64,000 nucleotides of DNA from Ga0077527 sp021300125. Lineage in GTDB: Bacteria > Pseudomonadota > Gammaproteobacteria > Burkholderiales > SG8-41. The notes beneath the pieces are model-generated. The model did no database searches. It was given only the letters and a program-made list of their open reading frames with translations, and had not been told where the DNA came from. The position numbers and the translations under genes are program-made. Shown one piece after another: positions 26,485 to 35,808 of this stretch. How positions within the stretch are numbered: position 1 is the stretch's first letter; each line of letters begins with the position of its first letter. The stretch covers positions 7,901-71,900 of the forward strand of contig JBKDUF010000046.1 of NCBI GenBank assembly GCA_046339595.1, in the 5' to 3' direction.

Positions 26485-27270
26485 ATGGCCCTGTCCGAAC
26501 ACTTCATCGTGATCCGCGGCGAAGTCCGCATTGCAGTGCATGCCGAGGGCCGCGGCCCGCGCGTGGTGATGATGCCCTCGCTCGGCCGTGGCGCCGCCGA
26601 TTTTTTCGATATCGCCAAACGCCTTGCCGCCGCCGGCCTGCGCGCCGTATGCCCTGAGCCGCGCGGCCTCGGCGGCAGCTCGGGCCCGCTCACCGGCATC
26701 ACGCTGCATGATTTCGCCGACGATATCGCGGCAGTGATCCGCCACGACGGCGGCGAGCCGACAGTGGTGGCGGGCCACGCCTTCGGCAACTTCGTCGCGC
26801 GCACCATGGGCGCCGACCATCCGCAGCTGACCCGCGCCGTGGTACTGCTCGCCGCCACCCACACCTGGCCGCTGGCACCGGAACTGCGCGACTCGATCAA
26901 CAAATGTCACCAGATGGATCTGCCCGAGGCGGTCCGCCTGAAGCACCTGCAGCATGTGTTTTTCGCGCCGGGCAACGATGCCCGCGTCTGGCTCGACGGC
27001 TGGGACGAAGAGGTCATGCACGCCGAGCGCGACGCCACCGAGGCCACGCCGAAGCCGGAATGGTGGACCGCGGGCACGGCGCCGGTGCTCGATGTGCTGT
27101 CGCTGAAGGATCCGCTGTCGCCGCCGGACAGCATTTACACCTACCGCGACCAGTGGGGCGCCGACCGCGTGACCATCGCGCGCATCGACAACGCCGCTCA
27201 CGCGCTGCTGCCCGAGCAGCCGGCGGCCGTGGCGCGGGCCATCATCGACTACGTGAAAACCCTGCCGTGA
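26485..27270 (+). CDS. Alpha/beta-hydrolase-fold protein with Ala at the nucleophile position
   Basis: 261 residues with a normal alpha/beta hydrolase layout: EPRGLGGSSGP loop, a beta strand VVAG and helix C, and a C-terminal His (NAAHALLPEQP). However, the nucleophile elbow reads G97-H98-A99-F100-G101, with Ala (codon GCC) where Ser, Asp or Cys is expected. Classical hydrolase chemistry is therefore unlikely. It may be a binding protein or a lyase-like enzyme. The GST gene starts inside its stop codon (GTGA). Confidence 0.8.
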   Translation: MALSEHFIVIRGEVRIAVHAEGRGPRVVMMPSLGRGAADFFDIAKRLAAAGLRAVCPEPRGLGGSSGPLTGITLHDFADDIAAVIRHDGGEPTVVAGHAFGNFVARTMGADHPQLTRAVVLLAATHTWPLAPELRDSINKCHQMDLPEAVRLKHLQHVFFAPGNDARVWLDGWDEEVMHAERDATEATPKPEWWTAGTAPVLDVLSLKDPLSPPDSIYTYRDQWGADRVTIARIDNAAHALLPEQPAAVARAIIDYVKTLP

Positions 27271-27890
27271 AGCTCTACTGGTCGTCGCGATCGCCCTTCG
27301 TGCGCAAGGTGATGGTGTTCGCCCATGAATGCGGCCTCGCATCGCAGCTGAAGCTCGAGCGCACCCCGGTGGCGATGAACAATCCCAACCGCGGACTGCT
27401 CAAAACCAATCCCACTGGCAAGATCCCGACGCTGGAGCTTGATGATGGCAGCGTGTTGTACGACTCGACGGTGATCTGCGAATACCTCGACAGCGTTCAG
27501 CAGGGGCCGCGGCTGTTTCCGGCCGCGGGCCAGGCGCGCTGGACTGCGCTGCGCCGCCATGCCCTGGGCAACAACCTCACCGACAACCTGATGCTGTGGC
27601 GCAATGAACTGTTGCGCCCTGCCGCGCAGCAGTCGCCGGAAATACTCGCCGCCTTCGAGCTGAAAGTGCGCAATGCCCTCGACGTGCTCGAATCGGAAGC
27701 CGGGGCGCTGGCACGGGACGCACGTACCCAGTTGACGATTGGCCCTATCGCCATTGCGGTGGCGCTGAGTTATATCGATTTCCGTTTTGCCGCGCTCGGC
27801 TGGCGCGAAGGCCATGACCAGCTCGCAAACTGGTATGCGGAATACTCGCAACGGCCGGCCATGCGCGAAACCGCTTTTGTCGATCAATAA
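27267..27890 (+). CDS. Glutathione S-transferase family protein
   Basis: 207 residues from a GTG that overlaps the previous stop. An N-terminal thioredoxin-like domain (residues 1-80: LYWSSRSPFVRKV, then NPTGKIPTLELDDG and DSTVICEYLD) is followed by an all-helical C-terminal domain. SSRSPFVRK at the active site suggests a serine-type or beta-like bacterial GST. Coupled to the alpha/beta-hydrolase-fold gene, it may take part in the same detoxification or ring-opening pathway. Confidence 0.9.
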   Translation: MKLYWSSRSPFVRKVMVFAHECGLASQLKLERTPVAMNNPNRGLLKTNPTGKIPTLELDDGSVLYDSTVICEYLDSVQQGPRLFPAAGQARWTALRRHALGNNLTDNLMLWRNELLRPAAQQSPEILAAFELKVRNALDVLESEAGALARDARTQLTIGPIAIAVALSYIDFRFAALGWREGHDQLANWYAEYSQRPAMRETAFVDQ

Positions 27891-27948
27891 ACCGGTCAGC
27901 AATACAGAATTAACCAAAACAAGCAGTACTGAGACTGAGGAGAACGCC

Positions 27949-28917
27949 TTGCATTGCAGAATCCTGCTTCCGCTGCTGCCCCTGCTGCTCGCCGCGCCTG
28001 CCGTGACCGCCTGGGCCCAGGCCTATCCCGTCAAACCGGTTCGCATCGTGGTACCCTTCCCGCCCGGCGGTCCGACCGACATCGTGACCCGGCTGATGGC
28101 GCCGAAAATGGCCGAAGCGATGGGCCAGCAGGTGATCGTGGACAACCGCGGCGGCGCCGGCGGCGCCATCGGTACCGAGCAGGTCGCCCGTTCCGCGCCC
28201 GACGGCTACACACTGGTGATGGGCACCATCGGCGGCCTTGCCGTGGCGAAAAGCCTCAACCCCAAAATCGGCTATGACACCCTGCGCGACCTCTCCCCCA
28301 TCAGCCAGAGCGTGACCGTGACCAGCGTTCTGGTCACCCACCCCTCAGTGCCGGCAAAAACCGTCAAAGACCTGCTCGCGCTGGCGAAGAACCGCAAGCA
28401 CAAGCTCAATTACGCCTCCTCCGGCAACGGCACCATCACCCACCTCGCCGGCGAACTGTTCAAGCTCATGGGCAAGGTGGACATCACCCACGTCGCCTAC
28501 AAGGGAGGCGCACCGGCGATGGTCGCGCTGATTTCGGGGGAAGTCGACCTGAGCTACGAGAACAGCCTGATCATCACGCCACACATCAAGTCGGGCAAGG
28601 TCAAGGCCATTGCCGTCACCGGTGCGAAACGGTCGCCGCTGCTGCCGGAACTGCCGACCATCGGCGAAACCCTGACCGGCTACAGCGCCAACGGCTGGTA
28701 CGGCCTGCTCGCGCCCGCGGGTACGCCGCGGCCGATCATCACCCGACTGCACGCCGAGGCTGTAAAGGCGCTGCGCGCGCCGGATGTGGCCGACAAACTG
28801 GCCGGACAGGGCGCCGAGCCGGTGGCCAGCTCGCCGGAGGAATTCACCGCCTTCATCCGCAGCGAAACCGAAAAATGGGCGAACCTGGTGAAGGCCGCCA
28901 ACATGCGCACGGATTGA
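27949..28917 (+). CDS. Bug-type periplasmic receptor, first gene of the long catabolic run
   Basis: 322 residues from a TTG start at 27949 with GAGGAG upstream. Signal peptide about 1-24 (ending AWA), then YPVKPVRIVVPFPPGGPTD, VDNRGGAGGAIG and HVAYKGGAPA. It opens the run of genes that encode two CoA ligases, a flavin oxidoreductase, a hydratase and a thiolase. It likely delivers the carboxylate for that pathway, although no TctAB membrane pair is adjacent. Confidence 0.92.
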   Translation: MHCRILLPLLPLLLAAPAVTAWAQAYPVKPVRIVVPFPPGGPTDIVTRLMAPKMAEAMGQQVIVDNRGGAGGAIGTEQVARSAPDGYTLVMGTIGGLAVAKSLNPKIGYDTLRDLSPISQSVTVTSVLVTHPSVPAKTVKDLLALAKNRKHKLNYASSGNGTITHLAGELFKLMGKVDITHVAYKGGAPAMVALISGEVDLSYENSLIITPHIKSGKVKAIAVTGAKRSPLLPELPTIGETLTGYSANGWYGLLAPAGTPRPIITRLHAEAVKALRAPDVADKLAGQGAEPVASSPEEFTAFIRSETEKWANLVKAANMRTD

Positions 28918-28926
28918 AGGACTTTT

Positions 28927-29022
28927 ATTTACAGGATGGACAGGATGTTCAGGATAAAAACCAAAATTCCTGATGCGATTGATTCCGCCTTTATCCTGCA
29001 AATCCTGCCCATCCTGTTAATT
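28927..29022. repeat. Intergenic palindromic repeat R3
   Basis: Left arm ATTTACAGGAT with three CAGGAT units at 9-nt steps ending AAAAA. Right arm TTTATCCTG and two ATCCTG units ending GTTAATT. The loop is about 35 nt. It begins 10 bp after the receptor stop and ends 22 bp before the ligase start. Confidence 0.9.
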
Positions 29023-29044
29023 GCCTTTTGATTTGATTGAATCC

Positions 29045-31180
29045 ATGACCACCCTGCCCGGCACCGCCCCCGACCTCTCCCGTCTGCTTGATCCACGCGG
29101 CGTCGCCATCATCGGCGCCTCGACTGACCTCGCCCGCATCGGAGGCCAGCCGATCCGGCTGCTCACCGAATACGGCTATGCCGGCCAGGTCTATCCGGTG
29201 AATCCGAAATACACCGAGATCAAGGGCCTGAAGTGTTATCCCGACGTGTCGGCGGTGCCGCAGCCCTGCGACGTCGCGCTGATCGCGGTGTCGGGACCGC
29301 TGGTGCCGGGCGCCATCGAGCAATGCGGCAAGGCCGGCATTCCCTTCGCCGTGGTGCTCTCCGCCGGTTTCAGCGAAGCCGGTGAAGCCGGCAAGGCACT
29401 CAACGACCAGCTGCTCGCCGCGATCAACAAGAGCGGTGTGCGCGTGGTCGGCCCGAACTGCCTGGGCGTACTCAACCTCGACGCCAATTTCCGCCTCGGC
29501 TTCGGCGGCACGCTGCAGCTGAAGACGCTGAAGCCCGGCCCGATCGCGATGGTCACCCAGTCCGGCGGCTTCGGTTTCGGCGTGGTCGCCGTCGGCTGCT
29601 ATTACGGCCTGGGATTCAATCACGTGGTCTCCACCGGCAACGAGGCCGACCTCACCGCACTCGACTGGATGGAGTACCTGATCGAGCGCCCGGATGTCGA
29701 AATCCTCACCGCCTTTCTCGAAGGCACCACCGAAGGCCGGCGCCTGCGCCGGCTCGGCGCACGCGCCCTCGAGCTCGGCAAGCCGATCCTGATCTGGAAA
29801 GTCGGCAATTCCGAAATCGGCAGCAAGGCCGCGACCTCGCACACCGCGCGGCTTACCGCCGGCTACGAACTGTTCCGCACCGCCTTCCGCGAAGGCGGGT
29901 TCATTGAAGTGCAGGACGTCGACGATCTGGTCGATTACTGCAAGGCCTTCCGCATGAACAAGCTGCCGAAAGGCCCGGGGGTGGGCGTAATGACGCTGTC
30001 CGGTGGCGCGGGCGTGCTGCTCGCCGACCGCTGCCACGCGCGCGGCCTGACCCTGCCGCGGCTGTCCGACAGGACGCGCGAAACGCTGCGCGGCATTGTC
30101 GTCGCCTACGCCTCGATCGAGAACCCGATCGACACCACCGCGCAGGGCTACAACGACAACTTCGCCTCGTACACCAAGACCATGCGCGAAGTGCTGGCTG
30201 ATCCCAACATTGACGCCATTGTCGCGCGCTCCCCGCGCGGGGCGGTCGCCATGGCCTGGGCCGAGGGCCTGATCGAAATGCTCAAAGGCGTGGACAAGCC
30301 CCTGCTGCTGAACTGGCCGACCTCGCCCGATGACAACCGCGCTGCGATGGATTACCTCGAGAACCACGGCGTGCCATGCATGCTGGCCCCGGGGCGCACC
30401 GTCGATGCGCTGGCCGCATTGAACGACTTCGCCAACAAGAAGCGCGACTTTGAAGCCGCACGCGCCCGCGGCGGCAAGCGCCTGATCGAGAAACAGCCGC
30501 TCCAACTGAAGGGTTCAGGCACGCTGGGCGAACACGCATCCAAAGACATCCTGAAGGCCTACGGCATCCCGGTCACCGGCGAAACCCTGCTCAGTGCAGC
30601 AGCCGTCGAGCAACTCAAGGCTGCGCCGTTGCCCTTCCCGCTGGCGGTGAAAATCGAATCCGCCGACATCCCGCACAAGACCGAGGCCGGCGTGATCCGC
30701 CTCAACATCACCACCCTCGACGGACTGAAACAGGCGGCGCGCGAAGTACACGCCGCGGCTGCGGCCTACAACAAGGACGCCCGCATCGCCGGCATTCTGG
30801 TGCAGCAGATGGCCAGCGGCGAGGAAGTCATCGTCGGCGCGGTCAACGATCCGCACTTCGGCCCGGTGATCGCGGCCGGCCTCGGCGGCGTGTTCACCGA
30901 GATCATGCACGACGTGACCCACCGCTACGCACCCTTCGACGTCGAAACCGCGAAGGCGATGATCCACGAGATCAAGGGTGTCAAGCTGCTGCAGGGTTAC
31001 CGCGGCAAACCGGCCTGCAATATCGACGCGCTGGCCGAGGCCATTTCGCGGCTGTCGCTGCTTGCCGCCGACCACCAGGACCGTATCGCCGAGATTGACG
31101 TAAACCCGCTGTTCGTCAATGCCGAGGGCGTGGTGGCTGCGGATGCGTTGATTGTGCTTAACAACCAATTTACAGGATAG
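29045..31180 (+). CDS. NDP-forming acyl-CoA synthetase (Pat/ACD-like) family ligase
   Basis: 711 residues in one chain: a CoA-binding Rossmann domain (about 14-145), a succinyl-CoA-synthetase-like flavodoxin domain (150-460, with the phospho-histidine context ATSHTARLTAG) and a C-terminal ATP-grasp domain (about 495-711, EEVIVGAVNDPHFGPV). It should form an acyl-CoA with release of ADP and Pi. The last residues, NNQFTG, and the stop codon are encoded by the left arm of repeat R4. The ATG at 29045 lacks a Shine-Dalgarno sequence. A second, AMP-forming ligase is in the same run. Confidence 0.9.
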   Translation: MTTLPGTAPDLSRLLDPRGVAIIGASTDLARIGGQPIRLLTEYGYAGQVYPVNPKYTEIKGLKCYPDVSAVPQPCDVALIAVSGPLVPGAIEQCGKAGIPFAVVLSAGFSEAGEAGKALNDQLLAAINKSGVRVVGPNCLGVLNLDANFRLGFGGTLQLKTLKPGPIAMVTQSGGFGFGVVAVGCYYGLGFNHVVSTGNEADLTALDWMEYLIERPDVEILTAFLEGTTEGRRLRRLGARALELGKPILIWKVGNSEIGSKAATSHTARLTAGYELFRTAFREGGFIEVQDVDDLVDYCKAFRMNKLPKGPGVGVMTLSGGAGVLLADRCHARGLTLPRLSDRTRETLRGIVVAYASIENPIDTTAQGYNDNFASYTKTMREVLADPNIDAIVARSPRGAVAMAWAEGLIEMLKGVDKPLLLNWPTSPDDNRAAMDYLENHGVPCMLAPGRTVDALAALNDFANKKRDFEAARARGGKRLIEKQPLQLKGSGTLGEHASKDILKAYGIPVTGETLLSAAAVEQLKAAPLPFPLAVKIESADIPHKTEAGVIRLNITTLDGLKQAAREVHAAAAAYNKDARIAGILVQQMASGEEVIVGAVNDPHFGPVIAAGLGGVFTEIMHDVTHRYAPFDVETAKAMIHEIKGVKLLQGYRGKPACNIDALAEAISRLSLLAADHQDRIAEIDVNPLFVNAEGVVAADALIVLNNQFTG

Positions 31181-31265
31181 TCAGGATTTACAGGATTAAA
31201 ACCCATGGCTCATAGGCGTATCGAAATCGGCTTTTATCCTGAACATCTTGTCCATCCTGTTAATT
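31167..31265. repeat. Palindromic repeat R4, overlapping the end of the ligase gene
   Basis: The left arm AATTTACAGGATAG contains the TAG stop of the upstream ligase gene (31178-31180). CAGGAT units follow at 9-nt steps. The right arm TTTTATCCTG ends GTTAATT at 31265, 13 bp before the next ATG (31279). The loop is about 35 nt. Confidence 0.88.
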
Positions 31266-31278
31266 AAAAAAATTTTTC

Positions 31279-32277
31279 ATGACTACTCCATTCAAAACCC
31301 GCATCACCGAGCTCTACGGCATCCGCCTGCCGGTCGTTGCCAGCGGCCTGATGTGGCTGGCCGATCCGGTCTATGTCGCGGCAGTGGCACGCGCCGGTCT
31401 GATCGGATTCATGACCGCGGCGAGTTTTCCCAATGTGCAAGCGCTGCGCGAAGGCATCCGCCGCTGCCGCGAACTTAGTGAAGGCAAGCCCTTCGGCGTC
31501 AACATCATGATCCGCGTCAGCCGCGACGGCACGGACCGCGTCAATCCGCTGATTGACGCCGTGATCGAGGAAGGCGTGAAGTTCGTCGAGACTGCGGGCA
31601 ACAACCCCGAGGCGTACATCCGGCGGATGAAGGACGCTGGCATCACCGTGCTGCACAAGGTGCCCGGCGTGCTGCGCTACGTAAAAAAGGCCGAATCGCT
31701 CGGTGCCGATGCGGTGACCGTGATCGGCTCTGAAGCCGGTGGCCATCCTGGCATCGAACCCGTGGGCAGCATGGTCGCAGGTGCGGCCGCGGCGCGCGCA
31801 GTGAAGATTCCGGTCATCCTCGCCGGCGGTATCGGCACCGGCGAACAGCTGGTCGCAGCACTGGCGCTGGGCGCTGATGGCGTGGCCATGGGCACGCGTT
31901 TCCTGGTCGCCGAGGAAATCTGGGCGCACCGCCAGTACAAGGAGCGCCTCGTTGCCGCCGCCGAAACCGACACCACGCTGCTGCTGCAAAGCATGCGCAA
32001 CACCCAGCGTGCACTGAAAACGCCGCATGTGGCGATGATCCAGCAGCTGGAAAAGGCGGAGCCCGTGGACACCGCGGCGATCCTGCCGCACATCATGGGC
32101 ACCGTCGGCCGCAAGGCCTACGAGACCGGCGACGTCGAGAAGGCGATGCTGTCCTGCGGCCAGGGCGTGGTCTTCGCCGATAGAATCGAACCGCTGGCCG
32201 CGATCGTCGATCGCATCGAGGCCGAGGCCCGCGCCGCGATGTCACGCCTGCAGTCCATCTGCGGCAAGAGTGCATGA
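31279..32277 (+). CDS. 2-nitropropane dioxygenase/FabK-type flavin oxidoreductase
   Basis: 332 residues with a TIM-barrel nitronate monooxygenase fold: PVVASGLMWLADPVYVAAVA start, PFGVNIM strand, GSEAGGHPG FMN-phosphate loop and PVILAGGIGTG. Enzymes of this family oxidise nitronates or reduce enoyl thioesters with FMN. In this CoA-pathway setting an acyl-CoA-related redox step is plausible. There is no Shine-Dalgarno before the ATG; the leader is AAAAAAATTTTTC right after repeat R4. Confidence 0.88.
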   Translation: MTTPFKTRITELYGIRLPVVASGLMWLADPVYVAAVARAGLIGFMTAASFPNVQALREGIRRCRELSEGKPFGVNIMIRVSRDGTDRVNPLIDAVIEEGVKFVETAGNNPEAYIRRMKDAGITVLHKVPGVLRYVKKAESLGADAVTVIGSEAGGHPGIEPVGSMVAGAAAARAVKIPVILAGGIGTGEQLVAALALGADGVAMGTRFLVAEEIWAHRQYKERLVAAAETDTTLLLQSMRNTQRALKTPHVAMIQQLEKAEPVDTAAILPHIMGTVGRKAYETGDVEKAMLSCGQGVVFADRIEPLAAIVDRIEAEARAAMSRLQSICGKSA

Positions 32278-32295
32278 GTTTCCGGAGGAGATCCC

Positions 32296-33258
32296 ATGAA
32301 AAATTATAAGTATATGATTTTATTGACTTTTATTTTTGGCGTGGGCGCTGCGCAGGCCCAACCCTTTCCGAACAAGGCCGTGCGTCTGGTGGTGCCCTTC
32401 GCTGCTGGCGGCAGCACCGACGTCATCGCGCGCATTCTGGCACCGAGAATGGCTGAAGCCTGGGGCCAGCAGGTCATTGTTGACAACCGCCCCGGCGGTA
32501 ACACCACCATTGGCACCGAAATCGTCGCCCGCGCCGCACCCGACGGCCACACGCTGCTGGTCACCCCGGCACCGTTCACCGTGGTGCCAAGCGTGATGAC
32601 CAAGCTGCCCTATGACCCGGTGAAGGATTTCGAGCCGATCCTGCTCATCAACACCACGCCGATGGGCCTGGTAGTGCATCCCGGCGTGCCGGCGAAAAAC
32701 ATGAACGAACTGATCGCACTGGCGAAAAAGCGCCCCGGCCAGATGAATTTCGGCTCCTCCGGCAACGGCGGCGTGCCACACCTCTCCGGCGAACTGCTCA
32801 ACACTATGGCCGGACTGAAAATCCTTCACGTGCCGTACAAGGGCAATGCCCCGGCGCTGGCCGACCTCGTCGGCGGCCATGTCGACATGGTCTTCAACGG
32901 CCTGACCTCGGTGATTCCGCTGATCCGCGCCAACCGCGTGCGCGTGCTCGGCGTCACCAGCCTCGCCCGCACCGCGGCGCTACCCGACGTGCCCACGCTC
33001 GACGAACAGGGCCTCAAGGGTTTCCAGGCAGTGGCCTGGAATGGGCTCAGCGCACCGGCGCGCACGCCGAAGGAAGCCATCGTGCGCATCCAGGAAACCA
33101 CTGCGCGCATCGTGCGCTCGCCCGAACTCGCCGAGCAGTTGAAGCGCGACGGCTCCGATCCGGTGGGCAGCTCCACCGCCGAGTTCCAGAACCACCTGCG
33201 CGACGAGGTAGTCAAATGGAAACGCGTGCTCGACCGTGCAGGCATCAAATCCTTCTGA
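32296..33258 (+). CDS. Bug-type periplasmic receptor
   Basis: 320 residues. The signal peptide (about 1-21) has unusually AT-rich codons (AAAAATTATAAGTATATGATT at the start, 32296-32335), quite unlike the surrounding GC-rich DNA. The mature part has VVPFAAGGSTD, VDNRPGGNTT and HVPYKGNAPA, all Bug hallmarks. A GGAGGAG precedes the ATG, in contrast to the neighbouring repeat-led genes. AT-rich early codons may keep the 5' end of the mRNA unstructured. Confidence 0.92.
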   Translation: MKNYKYMILLTFIFGVGAAQAQPFPNKAVRLVVPFAAGGSTDVIARILAPRMAEAWGQQVIVDNRPGGNTTIGTEIVARAAPDGHTLLVTPAPFTVVPSVMTKLPYDPVKDFEPILLINTTPMGLVVHPGVPAKNMNELIALAKKRPGQMNFGSSGNGGVPHLSGELLNTMAGLKILHVPYKGNAPALADLVGGHVDMVFNGLTSVIPLIRANRVRVLGVTSLARTAALPDVPTLDEQGLKGFQAVAWNGLSAPARTPKEAIVRIQETTARIVRSPELAEQLKRDGSDPVGSSTAEFQNHLRDEVVKWKRVLDRAGIKSF

Positions 33259-33282
33259 ATGCCTTCTGAACGGACACCGGCC

Positions 33283-34053
33283 ATGAGCGTCACTGTCACC
33301 CATGCCGACGGCATCGCCACCGTCACCCTTAACCGCCCCGACAAGCTCAATGCCCTGTCCGCGGACATGTACGAGGAACTCGCCCGCGTGTTCGGCGAGC
33401 TCAATCTCGACGATGCCGTGCGCGTGGTTCTGCTCACCGGCGCGGGGAAGGCCTTCTGCGCCGGCGGCGATGTCGGCTCGATGGGCAGCTACGATATCGT
33501 CAGTGGCCGCAAGCGCTCCAAGGGCCACCACCGCATGGTGCTGGCGCTGCACCACCTCGAGAAGCCGGTGATCGCAGCGGTGCGCGGCCCTGCCGCCGGC
33601 ATCGGCGCCAGCCTGGCACTGGCCAGCGACCTCATCGTGGCCAGCGACACCGCCTACCTGCTGATGGCTTTCAAGAATGTCGGCATCCCGCCTGATGGCG
33701 GTGCGATCTATTTCCTGACCCAGCACCTGGGCCTCGCCCGCGCCAAGGAGATTGTCTACAGCGCCCGCAAGCTACCCGCAGCCGAGGCGAAGGATATGGG
33801 ACTGGTGAGCAAGCTCGTGCCTGATGACCAGCTCGAGGCCGAGGCACTGGCTCTGGCACAGGAAATCGCCGATTCCGCGACCTACGCGCTGACGCTGGCC
33901 AAACGCATGTTCCAGTACATGTACAGCCCGACGCTGGAACAGCTGCTGGAAATGGAAGTGCTGGCCATCTGCGGCGCGCGCATGACCCATGACCATGTCG
34001 AGGGCGTCACCGCGTTCAAGGAAAAACGCAAACCGCAGTTCAAGGGTAAATAA
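33283..34053 (+). CDS. Enoyl-CoA hydratase/isomerase family protein
   Basis: 256 residues with the crotonase fold: VTLNRPDKLNALS, the oxyanion-hole segment AFCAGGDVGSM, AVRGPAAGIGASLALASD and GIPPDGGAIYFL. The PPDGG loop resembles PaaG-like members, where Asp replaces one of the crotonase glutamates. It should hydrate or isomerise an enoyl-CoA. The ATG at 33283 is preferred; an ATG at 33259 directly after the receptor stop is an alternative. Repeat R5 follows 6 bp after the stop. Confidence 0.88.
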   Translation: MSVTVTHADGIATVTLNRPDKLNALSADMYEELARVFGELNLDDAVRVVLLTGAGKAFCAGGDVGSMGSYDIVSGRKRSKGHHRMVLALHHLEKPVIAAVRGPAAGIGASLALASDLIVASDTAYLLMAFKNVGIPPDGGAIYFLTQHLGLARAKEIVYSARKLPAAEAKDMGLVSKLVPDDQLEAEALALAQEIADSATYALTLAKRMFQYMYSPTLEQLLEMEVLAICGARMTHDHVEGVTAFKEKRKPQFKGK

Positions 34054-34059
34054 AAACGG

Positions 34060-34153
34060 AATTAACAGGATGGACAGGATATTCAGGATGAAAACCACAA
34101 CCTCACGACCGCCCAAGGGTTTTATCCTGCACATCCTGTCCATCCTGTAAATT
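34060..34153. repeat. Intergenic palindromic repeat R5
   Basis: AATTAACAGGAT start, three CAGGAT units at 9-nt steps, a loop of about 30 nt, then GGTTTTATCCTG and two more ATCCTG units ending CTGTAAATT. A T-run (TTTTTTT) follows at once, so hairpin plus U-tract resembles an intrinsic terminator. It lies 14 bp before the next ATG (34168). Confidence 0.9.
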
Positions 34154-34167
34154 GGATTTTTTTAGTG

Positions 34168-35808
34168 ATGCCTCGCAGCACACCGGAGTGGAAGGCACAG
34201 ACGCTTGCAGAAGCGCTGGCGGCGACGGCCCACGCCCACCCGCAGCAGGAAGCCCTGGTCATCGGCAGCCGCCGCCTGACCTGGGCCGAACTGCGCGACA
34301 ACGTGCGCGAGGTCGCCCGCGGCCTGCGCTCGCTGGGTATCAACCGCGGCGACCATGTCGCGGTATGCATGGGCAACTCGCCGGAATGGGCCATCTTTTT
34401 CTATGCCGCGGCCAGCATCGGCGCGGTGACGGTTCCGGTCAACACCCGCTTCAAGGCCGACGAGATGGCGTACTGCCTGAAGCAGGCCGACGTGAAGCTG
34501 CTGTTCATCGCCGACCGTTTCCTGAAAATCGACTTCATCGCCATGCTGCGCGCCATCTGTCCCGGCATTGACCGCAGCCTGCCCGATCCCGCGCTGCCGC
34601 TGCTGGGCAGCGTGGTGGTGCTGGGCGAGGACGTGCCTGCCGCCACCCTGCCCTTCGCCGGGCTCTTGGCACGAAGCGCGGCCTTCGACAAACGCATCCC
34701 GCCGGAAGTGCATCCCGGCGACCCGCTGCTGATGCAGTTCACTTCGGGCACCACCTCGTACCCGAAGGGCGTGATGCTCAGCCACGACAACATGCTGCGT
34801 AACGCCCGTTACGTAGCGGCGCGCTTCCACCTCAATGCCGGCGACCGTTACTACAGCGCACGGCCCTGGTACCACGTTGCCGGCACCACGCTGTCGATGC
34901 TCGCCGCGCTCACCACTGGCGCCTGCCTGGTGTCCTCGCCCCATTTCGACGCCGGCGAAGCGCTGATGGCGATGTGGAGGGAGGAATGCAGCCACACTTC
35001 GGGCAACGACACCATGTTCCTGATGATGCTCAATCATCCGGACTTCAGAAAGTATGCGCTGAAACTGCGTCACGGCTGGGTATCCTGCGGACCCGAGGTC
35101 TCGCGCCGCGTGGTCGATGAAATGGGCATGACCGGCCTGGTGCAGGCTTACGGCCTGTCGGAAGCCTCGCCCAATGTGTGCATGTCGCATTACGACGATG
35201 ACCTTGAGAAACGCATCAACGGCTGGGCGCACCTTCTCGATGAGGTCGAAGTGCGCCTCGTCGATGCCGAAACCGGTGCCGTGCAGCCGCCGGGCAAGAC
35301 CGGCGAAATCCAGGTCCGCGGCTGGAGCGTGATGCAGGGTTATTACAAGATGCCGGAACAGACCGCGAAAACCATCGACGCAAAGGGCTGGCTGCATACC
35401 GGCGACCTCGGCGTGATGGACGGGGACGGACGGCTCAAATTCATCACCCGCATCAAGGACGTGTTCCGTGTCGGCGGCGAAAACGTCGCGCCGGCTGAGG
35501 TCGAGGACGTGCTGCACAAACATCCCGGGATCAAGCAGGCCCAGGTCATCGGTGTGCCCGACCCGAGGCTGGTCGAAGTGCCGGCGGCCTACGTGATCCT
35601 GAAGGACGGCGCATCCGCCACGCCGGAGGAACTGATGGCCTGGAGCAAGGAACGGCTGGCGAACTTCCGCGTGCCGCGTTACCTGAAAATCGTCGACAGC
35701 TTCGAGACCATCGGCATGACCGGCAGTTCTAAGGTGCAGAAGAACAAGCTGCGCGCGCAGGCATTGATTGATTTTGGCCTGGAAGAACAAAGCAAATTAA
35801 CAGGATAG
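34168..35808 (+). CDS. AMP-forming acyl-CoA synthetase (long-chain/aryl type)
   Basis: 546 residues of the ANL superfamily. Motif A3 reads TSGTTSYPKGVMLSH, A5 YGLSEASP, A7 WLHTGDLGVMDGDG and A8 KDVFRVGGENV. The C-terminal catalytic Lys lies near SSKVQKNKLR. It activates a free carboxylic acid to its CoA ester. The stop codon TAG and the last residues KLTG are provided by the left arm of repeat R6. The start follows repeat R5 and a T-run; a GTG one codon upstream is possible. Confidence 0.92.
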   Translation: MPRSTPEWKAQTLAEALAATAHAHPQQEALVIGSRRLTWAELRDNVREVARGLRSLGINRGDHVAVCMGNSPEWAIFFYAAASIGAVTVPVNTRFKADEMAYCLKQADVKLLFIADRFLKIDFIAMLRAICPGIDRSLPDPALPLLGSVVVLGEDVPAATLPFAGLLARSAAFDKRIPPEVHPGDPLLMQFTSGTTSYPKGVMLSHDNMLRNARYVAARFHLNAGDRYYSARPWYHVAGTTLSMLAALTTGACLVSSPHFDAGEALMAMWREECSHTSGNDTMFLMMLNHPDFRKYALKLRHGWVSCGPEVSRRVVDEMGMTGLVQAYGLSEASPNVCMSHYDDDLEKRINGWAHLLDEVEVRLVDAETGAVQPPGKTGEIQVRGWSVMQGYYKMPEQTAKTIDAKGWLHTGDLGVMDGDGRLKFITRIKDVFRVGGENVAPAEVEDVLHKHPGIKQAQVIGVPDPRLVEVPAAYVILKDGASATPEELMAWSKERLANFRVPRYLKIVDSFETIGMTGSSKVQKNKLRAQALIDFGLEEQSKLTG

